DNA of 38,536 nucleotides from JANOQP01 sp044227705. Lineage in GTDB: Bacteria; Bacteroidota; Bacteroidia; Chitinophagales; Saprospiraceae. The stretch's first letter is position 1. Every line of letters starts with the position of its first letter. The DNA lies in contig JBGAWE010000011.1 in assembly GCA_044227705.1 (NCBI GenBank), positions 1 to 38,536 on the forward strand, read 5' to 3'. Positions 7,755-15,752 of the stretch are shown one piece after another. The translations under genes were made by a program, and so were the position numbers. Under the pieces are notes generated by a model. The model made no database searches. It was not told the DNA's origin and saw only the letters and a program-made list of their open reading frames with translations.

Positions 7755-10700
7755 TCATCGGACGAGGGTGATGTTCCCTTTTTCCTCCACCTCGCGCCCG
7801 TCGAGCAGCCGCAGCCGCGCCCGCCAGACGAAGACGCCGGGTTCGAGGGTGTGGCTGCGCTGCCGCCCGTCCCAGCCGAGCGACTCGTCGGAGACCTGAA
7901 AATTCCGTCGGCCAAAGACCTTGTCGCCCCACCTGTCGAAGATTTCAAAGACCTCCACGTCGACCACGACCGCCGGGTTGGCGAAGATGGTCAGGCCGTC
8001 GTTCAGCCCGTCGTCGTTGGGCGAAAAGGCGTTGGGGACATAAAGGCCCCAACTTTCATCGACCTCGATTCGAGCCTGCGCCGAGGCCGTGCAGCCCGCC
8101 GAATCGGTCAAAATCAATGTAAAAAGAGTGTTTTTGAACGGCTTGGCCATCACCTGCTTGCAGTCCGGGCAGTCCGTCCGCTCACCCGGCGACCAGGCGA
8201 AACCGCCGATGGCCGCGCCCGAGATGTTTGGCAGGCCGCGCAAAAGGAGCGAGTCGCCGAGCCGGATTTTGGCCGTCGGCGGGTCGATGGCGACCGTCGG
8301 CGGCGTGAACGCGGCGACCGAAAACACCGTGTCGAGCGAGCAGCCATTGGCCCCGGTTATGCGCAGTTTGTGGGTGCCGCTGGCAAGGCCGCTAGTCTCC
8401 TCACCGGTCAGTTCGTTTCCATCTATCGAGATTTTGAAAGGCTGAACGCCGCCCGTCACGAAGTCGAGCAGCCACGAGGCGGAGGTCGCGCATTTCTCCC
8501 GCGAGACGTCGAAACTGGCAGCCGTCGGCGGTAAAACGTTGTCGGCGACGGTGACCTCATCGACCGCCGTGCAGCCGTTAGTCTGGTTCGTCACGAGCAG
8601 TTCGAAGGTGCCGGGATGGTCGACCACGGCTTTCATTTCATTGAATCCGAGCATCCCGCCGCCGGTGCTGCTTCCAGTCTCCGACCAGAGGTAGGTAAAA
8701 TTGGGGCCGCTGCTCGAATTGCCCCCGTTCAGGCTGGTTTTTGTTGAAATGCAATTGATTTCCGAGTCCGGCCCCGCGTCGGCGACGGGCGGCGTTTGAT
8801 TCGCCGCGACGTTGACGGAGGCGGTCGCGGTGCAGCCGTTCGACAGGTTTTTTATCAAAAGAGAATAAGTCCCCGGCTTGTCGACCGACGGCAACAGGGC
8901 ATTCAAACCGACCACGAAATGCCCGCCGACCGTCGACCAATCGGTCGAGAAATTGGGGCCGTTGCTCGATTTCGTCCCGTCGATTTGAACGGCCGGGTCG
9001 ATGCAGGTCAGCGTCGCAGGCGGCGAAATCACGGCCGTCGGCGCGGTGAAATCGCCCGGCACCTCGGCCGTGATCACTGCCGTGCAGCCTTTCGAATCGG
9101 TGACGGTCGCGGTGTAGTTGCCCATCGAGAGGCCGGTCGGGGTGGCGGTTTTTTGCGCGGTTTTGTCCCATGAAAAATTGAGCACGCCCGTGCCGCCGCT
9201 GGCCGAGAGGCTGATGCTGCCGCCCTGCGGGTCGTTGCAGTCCGTTCCTTCGACGAGGGCGACGGCCACCAGGATTTCTTTCGGCTCCGTGATTTGGGCG
9301 GAAAAGGTCTCCCAGCAGTTGTTGGCATCGGTCACGGTCGCCGCGTAGTTCCCGGCGGCGAGGTTGGTCTGGTTGGCCGTCGAGCCGGCGGTGTTGTCCC
9401 ATGCGAAATTGAACGGGGCAAGGCCGCCCGTCGTCGTCAGTTTGATGGCCCCGTCGCTTTTCCCGAAACAGGAAATCGGGGTGGCCACGCCCGTCAGCGC
9501 GAAGCCGCCGGGCTGGATGGTGGCGGTGCCGCTGGCCGTCCCCGTGCAGCCGTTCGAGGAGACTGCGGTCAGCGTCAGCGTCCCCGGCGAGGTGATGGGC
9601 AGCATGAACGGGTTCTGCGTCAGCCCGTTGAGCGTCGTCGGCTGGTTGCCGAGGGTGTAGGTTAGGTCCCAGCTCGGCCCGCCGCCGGTGAAGGTGATGG
9701 GGATGCTTGCCGCGTTCCCGTTGCATGCGGTGAAAAGGCCGGTGGTCGCCGCCGCCGGGTTCCCGACGACATTGACGGCCACATCCTCGGTCGCCGTCGT
9801 TCCGCAGGCATCGGTCACGGTCAGCGTGTAAGTCGTTGATTGCGACGGAGTTACGGTGATGCTTTTCGTGCTCTGCCCCGAATTCCAGTTGAAGGTGAGG
9901 TTTCCAATCCCGCCCGAGACCGTTGGCGAGATAGTCGTCGATTGCGCCGAGCAGAGGTTCGCGTCGGCCATCGAAAGGCTGATGGGCGACGGGTCGTTGA
10001 TGTTCAAAGTGACCGTCGACATCGAGCAGGAGCAGGAGTTGTCGAGGTTGAAGACCAGTTTTTCAGTCCCCTCCGCGAGGTTGTCGGCGATGATTTGGAT
10101 GGGGATGGTGAGGCTCATTTGCCCCGCCGGGATGGTCGCCGTCAGCGGGAAGGCGACGTAATCTGCCCCGGCCACGGCCGTGCTGCTCGGGTCGATGGTG
10201 AAATTGACGGTCTGCGCCGTGCCGAGGTTCGAGCCGATGCGGGTGAGGACGAGGCTCGGGTTCGAGCAGCCCTCATAGGCCGTGTTCGGTGCCGTCACGG
10301 TCGGCACGTCGAGCGCGAGGCTGGCGTTCCCGCCCGCGTTGAAGGAATTTGCCTTGAGGAAAACGGCCGAGTTGTACAGCCCGTCGCCCACGTCGGCGAT
10401 TTTCAGGCGGATATGGTAGGTCGAGCAGGGGATGACGGTCGCGGTCGCGGTCAGGACGGTGGTCAGCCCGTCGAACTGCAGCTCCTGTGTGCGGATGCCG
10501 GTCGTGCCGAAGACGCCGTCGCAGTCGTTGTCGAATGGCACCTGGCCGATGGGGATGTTGTTGATGTAATAGGCCGAGTTCTTCTGGTGGTTGACCGAGT
10601 TGATGGTGATGTAGGCCGTGGAGCTGGGAATGGTGGCGATGTTCTTCGAGCTGTTCGAGAACGTCCCGGTGATGCCCGGCCCGCTGATGAAGAAGCCGAA

Positions 10701-11243
10701 GACGTCGTTGTAGGTCGAGTTGACGTACTCGCAGTACTCTTCCGAGGCGAAGACGTATTGAAATTGGATGGTGTTCTTCGTCGGTCTGAAGTCGAATTCG
10801 ATGACCGACCGGTCGCGAATGGTGGCTGAGGTCTGGCCGGTCATGGCCGTGAGGTCGGCGTCCGGCACGTCGGTCCAGCTCAAGGCCGAGCCGTTGGAGC
10901 TGCCGTTGTTCGGCCCGAGGATTTGGTTGGCCGTGCCGGTGCAGAGTACGATTCCCTCGGCGAGGCCGACGGCGGAGGTGCCGTTGGAGAACTTGCCGAT
11001 GGAGGTTGCGTCGCCCGACGAGCTGATGTTCGACACGTCGAAGCAGTCGCCGCCGATGAACACGTCCTCGACGAGCTGCGCGGCGGTCAGCCCGTTGGTG
11101 ACGGTCAGTTGGGGCATCTCCAAAAGCGGGGAACGAACGGGGTCGGGAGAAGGCTTGCGGCTGGGGTCTTGCGCAAGGGTCTGCGCGTGGGCGGCGGCCA
11201 GCAGGAGGCAGGCCACGGCCAGGCGGTTCGGCTTAAGAATCAT
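7755..11243 (-). CDS. Very large secreted T9SS cargo: choice-of-anchor L, Calx-beta, SprB-type repeats, type B sorting domain
   Basis: A 1162-residue protein with a signal peptide (about 1-25, ending HAQTLAQ). Residues of about 45-290 form a choice-of-anchor L-like domain (LTVTNGLTAAQLVEDVFIGG; later FASEEYCEYVN and YHIRLKIADVGDGLYNSAVF). A Calx-beta-like segment follows (about 310-420), then several SprB/PKD-like repeats with the pattern GNYxATVTDxxGC, and a C-terminal gliding/T9SS type B domain (about 1073-1162, YVPNAFSPNDDGLNDG ... FDRWGDKVF ... GNITLVR). It is expected to be exported through the T9SS and displayed on the surface, where such proteins serve adhesion or gliding. The window also holds a T9SS plug protein. 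No PorP/SprF partner is adjacent, which is unusual for type B cargo. Confidence 0.92.
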   Translation of the reverse strand: MILKPNRLAVACLLLAAAHAQTLAQDPSRKPSPDPVRSPLLEMPQLTVTNGLTAAQLVEDVFIGGDCFDVSNISSSGDATSIGKFSNGTSAVGLAEGIVLCTGTANQILGPNNGSSNGSALSWTDVPDADLTAMTGQTSATIRDRSVIEFDFRPTKNTIQFQYVFASEEYCEYVNSTYNDVFGFFISGPGITGTFSNSSKNIATIPSSTAYITINSVNHQKNSAYYINNIPIGQVPFDNDCDGVFGTTGIRTQELQFDGLTTVLTATATVIPCSTYHIRLKIADVGDGLYNSAVFLKANSFNAGGNASLALDVPTVTAPNTAYEGCSNPSLVLTRIGSNLGTAQTVNFTIDPSSTAVAGADYVAFPLTATIPAGQMSLTIPIQIIADNLAEGTEKLVFNLDNSCSCSMSTVTLNINDPSPISLSMADANLCSAQSTTISPTVSGGIGNLTFNWNSGQSTKSITVTPSQSTTYTLTVTDACGTTATEDVAVNVVGNPAAATTGLFTACNGNAASIPITFTGGGPSWDLTYTLGNQPTTLNGLTQNPFMLPITSPGTLTLTAVSSNGCTGTASGTATIQPGGFALTGVATPISCFGKSDGAIKLTTTGGLAPFNFAWDNTAGSTANQTNLAAGNYAATVTDANNCWETFSAQITEPKEILVAVALVEGTDCNDPQGGSISLSASGGTGVLNFSWDKTAQKTATPTGLSMGNYTATVTDSKGCTAVITAEVPGDFTAPTAVISPPATLTCIDPAVQIDGTKSSNGPNFSTDWSTVGGHFVVGLNALLPSVDKPGTYSLLIKNLSNGCTATASVNVAANQTPPVADAGPDSEINCISTKTSLNGGNSSSGPNFTYLWSETGSSTGGGMLGFNEMKAVVDHPGTFELLVTNQTNGCTAVDEVTVADNVLPPTAASFDVSREKCATSASWLLDFVTGGVQPFKISIDGNELTGEETSGLASGTHKLRITGANGCSLDTVFSVAAFTPPTVAIDPPTAKIRLGDSLLLRGLPNISGAAIGGFAWSPGERTDCPDCKQVMAKPFKNTLFTLILTDSAGCTASAQARIEVDESWGLYVPNAFSPNDDGLNDGLTIFANPAVVVDVEVFEIFDRWGDKVFGRRNFQVSDESLGWDGRQRSHTLEPGVFVWRARLRLLDGREVEEKGNITLVR

Positions 11244-11375
11244 GTTTTTGGTAAAGAAAAGCTGTAAAAAGAATCGTTTTTCGACCTCATCATGAGGGCA
11301 GGCCGGACGATGGCGGACAGAGGGATTAAAAAACCGAAATGCCTATATGTCTGAAATTGGCGGATTAAAACCGTG

Positions 11376-11389
11376 TGGCGAATGTAGAA
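11376..11389 (-). promoter_or_regulatory. Candidate promoter word shared with the FG-GAP lipoprotein gene
   Basis: The minus-strand word TTCTACATTCGCCA (11376-11389) is identical to 36843-36856, 19 bases upstream of another minus-strand gene. TACATTCG differs from TAnnTTTG by one base. Here it lies 133 bases upstream of the giant cargo gene. No -33 element is convincing. Confidence 0.3.
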
Positions 11390-11392
11390 AAG

Positions 11393-11417
11393 CCGCCCCC
11401 GGTTTTGCGCCGGGCGG
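11393..11417. terminator. GC-rich hairpin, possible second terminator
   Basis: ccgcccccgg (11393-11402) pairs with ccgggcgg (11410-11417) with a two-base bulge. T-rich sequence follows on the plus strand (11420-11429) and a short T run on the minus strand. No plus-strand gene ends here, so it may back up the Hsp20 terminator. Confidence 0.45.
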
Positions 11418-11508
11418 ATTTGTTTTTTTGAAATTTGAGGGGAGCGCGGTTCTATCCCTGAAAGGGTAGGCGCGGTTAATACGGCCCGGAGAGCGGCCCC
11501 GGTTGCGC

Positions 11509-11543
11509 AAAAAAAGTGCGAGACAGGCACCGCCCGCTCGCAC
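11509..11543 (-). terminator. Intrinsic terminator after the Hsp20 gene
   Basis: On the minus strand, gtgcgag / ctcgcac (11537-11543 with 11516-11522, 14-base loop) is followed by a T run (11515-11509). It lies about 30 bases past the Hsp20 stop. Confidence 0.75.
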
Positions 11544-11572
11544 TCGTTTTTTCATGGAATGCTCTTCTCGGC

Positions 11573-12007
11573 TTAAGCCACCGGAATCTCCTGGCCCGCA
11601 CTGCCCGGCAACTTTGGCAGCGTCAGGTAGAGGACGCCGTCGGAATATCGGGCCGCGATGGCCGCCACGTCGACCTTCCCGTTGAGGGCAAACTGCCGCT
11701 CGAACGGCGCGCGGGCCGCCCACTCGCGGTGGAGGAACTGGTCGCCGGTCGCGTCGGCCGTTGGCGGCTGGAAGCGGACGCTCAACACGTCGTCGCCGAC
11801 GCTGACCTCGAACGCCTCGCGGTTGAGGCCGGGGGCGAAGAGCTGGATTTCATACCAGTCCTTCGTCTCGCGGACGTTGACGGGCGGCTGGTGCATCGCG
11901 TTCTGCCAGTCGGCCATGAAGCGGTTGAACTTGCCGAAGCCGGGCCGCCCGGCCCCGAAGCCGCGCGGATGAAAACCCGCCGTGCGGGCTTGATGGAAAT
12001 GACACAT
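11573..12007 (-). CDS. Small heat shock protein, Hsp20 / alpha-crystallin family
   Basis: A 144-residue protein; ATG 12007 (MCHFHQARTAGFHPRGFG) is preferred, since the longer frame adds 19 unrelated residues. A Gly/Phe-rich N-terminal arm precedes the alpha-crystallin domain (about 50-140): PVNVRETKDWYEIQLFAPGL, FEVSVGDDVLSVRF, FERQFALNGKVDVAAIAARY and DGVLYLTLPK. The C-terminal GQEIPVA supplies the I-x-V type anchor that links oligomers. It acts as an ATP-independent holdase in the cytoplasm. It follows the ECF sigma factor and two membrane-protein genes on the same strand, so sigma-factor control of the group is plausible. Its own terminator lies about 30 bases beyond the stop. Confidence 0.9.
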   Translation of the reverse strand: MCHFHQARTAGFHPRGFGAGRPGFGKFNRFMADWQNAMHQPPVNVRETKDWYEIQLFAPGLNREAFEVSVGDDVLSVRFQPPTADATGDQFLHREWAARAPFERQFALNGKVDVAAIAARYSDGVLYLTLPKLPGSAGQEIPVA

Positions 12008-12060
12008 TTTTCTGGAATGTTGAATGGTGAAAGATTGGGTTTGGCTTTTTGGAGATCGGC

Positions 12061-12357
12061 TCAAAGCACCTCAATGCTCCGCGCAACCCGTTGGTTTTCA
12101 GCGAATTGCATCGGCTGACGGCCGAGGCTCATCGCGTTCGACGGAGCGGAGAGCGAGAACGGCTGCGCATTCCCGGAGAGGAACTGCGGCTGGCCGCCCG
12201 AGCCGCGCCAGGCCTCGGCGACGCGCCCCGCACGGAAGGCGGCGAAGAGCGTCCCGCCGACCGCCGCGACGACGACGGCGAAGAACAGCAGCTTCAAAAA
12301 GGTGATGATGACCGCCGCGCCGAAGAGCAGCGCAAGCATGAACTTGAATGGTCGCAT
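12061..12357 (-). CDS. Small membrane protein of unknown function
   Basis: A 98-residue protein taken from ATG 12357 (MRPFKFMLALLFGAAVIITF). The longer frame adds 18 polar residues that look untranslated. One long hydrophobic stretch (about residues 5-38) forms one or two membrane helices. The tail is polar, rich in Gly, Gln and Ser (SGGQPQFLSGNAQPFSLSA). I do not recognise a family. It lies between the ECF sigma cluster and Hsp20 on the same strand, 53 bases upstream of hsp20, so it may belong to the same stress-related operon. Confidence 0.6.
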   Translation of the reverse strand: MRPFKFMLALLFGAAVIITFLKLLFFAVVVAAVGGTLFAAFRAGRVAEAWRGSGGQPQFLSGNAQPFSLSAPSNAMSLGRQPMQFAENQRVARSIEVL

Positions 12358-12472
12358 GACTGTGATTGAATTTTTGATGGTGAATGATTCGTGGCGGTTT
12401 GGTTGCCGCACATGGAGGAAGACGGGCAGGCCGGTTTTTTACTTTAAGGCCGACAGGATTTTTCAAAAAAAA

Positions 12473-12820
12473 TCAGCCCTCCCGCTTGCGGCAACGCTCC
12501 GCCCATTCGGCGCGGAACCTGGCCCGCTCCTCCTCGCTCATGGTCGCCCAACGGCCGCGCCAGCCGCCGCGACGCGGGCCGCCGCCGGGCCGCCCGCCCC
12601 GCCCGCCGAAGCCGCCAAAAAGCAACCGGCAAAGCACCAGCAGCCCGACCGCCTGCCAAAAGTTGAGCGGCCGCGCCCCGACCACCTCGGGCAGGATGGC
12701 GTTCCACAAAAACATCACCGCCCAGCCGAGCGCGAGCGCGGCAGCGACGACGGCCACCGGGATAAGGAACCAATAACGAGGCCAGCGGCGCGGCCATCCG
12801 TTCGATGCTTCGTTGAACAT
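12473..12820 (-). CDS. Membrane protein with Gly/Arg-rich linker, downstream of an ECF sigma factor
   Basis: A 115-residue protein with two hydrophobic helices (WFLIPVAVVAAALALGWAVM and FWQAVGLLVLCRLLFGGF). A Gly/Arg-rich run follows (about residues 68-92; GGRGGRPGGGPRRGG) and then an acidic/basic helix MSEEERARFRAEWAERC. The start is three bases from the sigma factor stop, so the two are translated together. The MSxEERxRFRxxW end resembles the tails of small Bacteroidota proteins found beside ECF sigma genes. A role as regulatory partner (anti-sigma-like) is inference from position; no known anti-sigma fold is visible. Confidence 0.75.
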   Translation of the reverse strand: MFNEASNGWPRRWPRYWFLIPVAVVAAALALGWAVMFLWNAILPEVVGARPLNFWQAVGLLVLCRLLFGGFGGRGGRPGGGPRRGGWRGRWATMSEEERARFRAEWAERCRKREG

Positions 12821-12823
12821 AAC

Positions 12824-13417
12824 CTATTGATTTAGAAGGTCTTGATAGACGGCCGCGAGCCGCTCGCGCAGGTGCTGCACGGCGTATCGCTTCCGCGAGA
12901 TGAGCGTCTTGAGGTTGTCGCCCGTCCGGTCGGCGATGGACTGGAAGGTCTCGCCGTCCAGCTCGTTGGCGATGAAAACGTCGCGCTGGGCGGCGGGCAG
13001 CTCGTCGAGAGCGGCCATCAATTCGTCCCAAACGGTCTGTTTGAAAAACTCGGTCTCCGGCGTGTCGGCATCGACCAGGAGGAGGTCGCGGAAGAAGGTC
13101 GCGCCCTCCTCGTCCTCATAAACAAAGTCTTCGAGCGAGCGCGGCTGGGCGCGGCGGAACCTGTCCGTCAGCCGGTTGCGGGCGACACGGAAGAGCCAGC
13201 CGCTGAACTCCTCGATCGGCTCGACGGCGGCGACGCGGGCCAGTTGGTACCACACGTCCTGCAGGACGTCCTCCGCGTCGGCGTCGCTCGGCACGCGGCC
13301 CCGGATGAACCGGAAGAGGCGCTGGCCGTACTGCTGCACGACGGCTGCGATGCCCGGTCGGGCGGCCTCTCCTTCCAAAATTGCCATGCTGGGTTGCATT
13401 TGCTGGGGAAGACGCAC
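12824..13417 (-). CDS. ECF-type RNA polymerase sigma factor
   Basis: A 197-residue sigma-70 family protein. Region 2 is seen as VVQQYGQRLFRFIRGRV, then DAEDVLQDVWYQLARV and FSGWLFRVARNRLTDRFRR. An acidic linker follows, then region 4 (ELMAALDELPAAQRDVFIAN, FQSIADRTGDNLKTLISRKR). There is no region 1.1 or region 3, as expected for the extracytoplasmic-function class. A partner regulator would be expected next to it, and the membrane protein starting three bases later is the candidate. The following hsp20 gene fits an envelope or heat-stress regulon, which is inference. The divergent lpxL-like gene begins 69 bases away. Confidence 0.92.
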   Translation of the reverse strand: MRLPQQMQPSMAILEGEAARPGIAAVVQQYGQRLFRFIRGRVPSDADAEDVLQDVWYQLARVAAVEPIEEFSGWLFRVARNRLTDRFRRAQPRSLEDFVYEDEEGATFFRDLLLVDADTPETEFFKQTVWDELMAALDELPAAQRDVFIANELDGETFQSIADRTGDNLKTLISRKRYAVQHLRERLAAVYQDLLNQ

Positions 13418-13474
13418 AAGGTTGGCGAATTACTTTAAGCGGCACGGAAAAATTTCGACCGGCCAATGCCCGGT

Positions 13475-13482
13475 TAGTTTTG
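13475..13482 (+). promoter_or_regulatory. Candidate -7 box immediately before the LpxL-like gene
   Basis: The word tagttttg matches TAnnTTTG. It ends four bases before the ATG at 13487, and a TTTC at 13453-13456 sits 18 bases upstream. If used, transcription would begin at or next to the start codon, giving a leaderless message. Confidence 0.35.
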
Positions 13483-13486
13483 CCCG

Positions 13487-14363
13487 ATGCTCGAACTGCT
13501 CCTCGTCCGCCTGCTGGCCGTCCTGCTCGGCCGCCTCCCGTTCGGGGCGGTTTATGCCCTGTCGGACGGGCTGTGCTGGGTGCTGTTCTCGGTCGTCGGC
13601 TACCGGCGGCGGGTCGTTTTCGAGAACCTGCGCCGCTCCTTTCCAGAGAAATCAGAGGCTGAAATCAGCCAAATCACCCGGCTTTTCTATCAAAACCTCT
13701 GCGACATCACCCTCGAAGGGTTCAAGGGCCTGACCATGCCGCCCGCCGAGATGCGCCGCCGCTACCGCTTCCTCAACGCAGAGGCCGTCAATTTTCACCT
13801 CGAAAAAAACCGTCCCGTCATCCTCACCGGCATGCACTACGCCAACTGGGAATGGGGCGTGCGATCGTTCAGCCTGTGGTTTTCGGGGCAGGTCGTTGGG
13901 GTTTTCAAGCCGATGAGCAACCGGCGCGTCGAGGCGTTTGTCAACAAAAAAAGGGGCGAGCTGGGCATGGAGCTTTGCCACCCGAAGGACACACGCGCCG
14001 CCGTCGAAAAGTACAAAAACCACGCGGCCGTCTTCGTCCTGATGGCCGACCAGTCGCCCTCGACCGCGGCGACCGCGCAATGGCTCACCTTCCTCGGCCA
14101 GCCGACGGCCTGCATCCACGGGCCGGAGACCATCGCCCGGGCGCACGGGATGCCGGTTTTTCAGTTCGAGGCAGCGCGAGTCAGGAGAGGCTTTTATGAA
14201 ATCAAACTCAAGCCCGTCTGCCTCGAACCGGGCGCGGCGCGGGAGGGCGACATCACGGCCGCCTTTTTTTCCAGCATCGAAAAAAGGATTTTGGAGCGAC
14301 CGGCAGATTGCCTCTGGTCGCACCGAGCGATGGAAGCTCGCGCCGCCCGTTCAAACAACTTGA
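13487..14363 (+). CDS. LpxL/HtrB-type lipid A acyltransferase, frameshifted near its C-terminus
   Basis: The protein starts MLELLLVRLLAVLLGRLPFG and carries the family's HxxxxE active-site motif (GMHYANWEWG, about residues 119-124). FKPMSNRRVEAFVNKKRG, MADQSPSTA and the terminal CLWSHR follow. The family adds a secondary acyl chain to lipid A at the inner membrane. After LWSHR the uninterrupted frame runs into 190 non-homologous residues, but one frame over the sequence reads RWKLAPPVQTT and stops at 14363, which matches the usual WSHRRWK ending. One extra base in the cgag at 14324-14327 therefore explains the unusually long frame. The expected length is about 292 residues. The T9SS plug gene starts 75 bases later. 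Confidence 0.85.
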
Positions 14364-14438
14364 CAAACCCGGCCGCCGTTTTGCCCGCCGACATTCGACA
14401 GGCGAACCTTCGACCATCCGATTTTTCCTTTTCGAGAA

Positions 14439-15722
14439 ATGAAATTGACCCAAAACTGGCTCCTCGCCGCCGCCATTCTCCTCCGCTCGGCGGCCGCTTT
14501 CTCACAGAACAAGGACCCGCAGTTCGACAACAACGTCTGGCTCGACGACATCCGAACCGTCGAACTGAAGGGGCCGGACAAGCTGCCCTTCGTCCCGCTG
14601 CGCGGCTCGTTTGTGCTGCACTTCGACCTTTTGGGGGAGGAGCCGGCCACTTTTCTCTATCAAATCATCCATTGCAACGCCGACTGGACACCGAGCAAAC
14701 TCCAGGAACAGGAGTACCTCGAGGGCTTTTCCGAGAACCGGCTGCGCGACTACGAGGTGAGCGTCTTCGCCGACCAGAAGTACGCCCACTATGCCCTGCC
14801 GCTGCCGAACGCCGACGTGAAATGGACGGTCTCGGGCAACTACCTATTAAAGGTGTACCTCGACGACGACGAGCGGACGCTGGCCCTGACGCGGCGGTTC
14901 ATCGTCTATGAGGACGTCTGGCAGATTGGCATCCAGGCGGTCGTCCCGGCGCAGGTCTCGAAGATGCAGACCTGCCACGAGCTGGATTTTTCCATCAACC
15001 AGAAGAGCGCGCGGCCTGTCAACCCGAGGGAGGCCTGGGCGACCGTCCTCGAAAACGGCCGCTGGGACAATGCGCTCACCGGCCTCCACGAGCGCACGGT
15101 CACGGCCGACGGGCTGAATTTTGACTATCAGGACAGCATCGTCTTCCCGGCCGGGAAGGAGTTCAGGTATTTCGACATCAGCACTTTCGACTACCGGACG
15201 GAGCGCGTCGAGCGAATCGCGCTCGGCGGGAAGTGGCCCGAGGTCTGGCTCCGGCCCGACATCGTCACCGGCGACTCGCCCGCCCTCAACCAGGAGGACA
15301 ACGGCGGCGAGTACCAGATTTTTTTTCAGAACACCGGCTCGCGGTTCGGCGGGGCCAACAAGCCGCAGGTGCAGGCCGACTATGCGCTCGTCCACTTCCG
15401 GCTGAAACGGAACGCGCCAACCGAAAGTGGCGACGTCTACCTGTTCGGCGGGCTGACGGACTGGCAAGTCCAGCCGCAGTTCAAGTGCGTCTACGACGAA
15501 AAAGAGCACGCCTACACCGGCGAGGCCTATCTGAAACAGGGCTATTACAACTACGAGTACGTTGTCGTTGACCCGAAGACCGGAAAGCTCGACCACTCGG
15601 AGACGGAGGGCAACTGGTTCGCCACGACCACGCGCTACACGGTCGTCGCCTACTGGCGGCCGCACGGGCAGCGGTACGACCGGGTGATGGGGCTGCGGAC
15701 AATCACCACTTCGAAGATTTGA
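14439..15722 (+). CDS. Type IX secretion system plug protein (DUF5103)
   Basis: A 427-residue protein with a signal peptide (MKLTQNWLLAAAILLRSAAA...). The T9SS plug N-terminal domain follows (DDIRTVELKGPDKLPFVPL, FLYQIIHCNADWTPSKL, RLRDYEVSVFADQKYAHYAL), then the DUF5103 middle part and a C-terminal segment VYLFGGLTDWQVQPQFKCVY. YYNYEYVVVD appears near the end. In Flavobacterium the Plug closes the periplasmic side of the SprA outer-membrane translocon. The gene therefore connects directly with the T9SS cargo gene at 7.7-11.2 kb. It follows an LpxL-type gene on the same strand and converges with the reductase gene, 30 bases from stop to stop. Confidence 0.93.
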   Translation: MKLTQNWLLAAAILLRSAAAFSQNKDPQFDNNVWLDDIRTVELKGPDKLPFVPLRGSFVLHFDLLGEEPATFLYQIIHCNADWTPSKLQEQEYLEGFSENRLRDYEVSVFADQKYAHYALPLPNADVKWTVSGNYLLKVYLDDDERTLALTRRFIVYEDVWQIGIQAVVPAQVSKMQTCHELDFSINQKSARPVNPREAWATVLENGRWDNALTGLHERTVTADGLNFDYQDSIVFPAGKEFRYFDISTFDYRTERVERIALGGKWPEVWLRPDIVTGDSPALNQEDNGGEYQIFFQNTGSRFGGANKPQVQADYALVHFRLKRNAPTESGDVYLFGGLTDWQVQPQFKCVYDEKEHAYTGEAYLKQGYYNYEYVVVDPKTGKLDHSETEGNWFATTTRYTVVAYWRPHGQRYDRVMGLRTITTSKI

Positions 15723-15752
15723 ACGGGAAAAGGGGCAGGGCAGGGGCGAGGC

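Noticed and set aside
13487..14911. 474-residue single frame for the LpxL-like gene
   Set aside because: The last 190 residues are out-of-frame translation overlapping the T9SS plug gene; a one-base shift restores the normal WSHRRWK ending.
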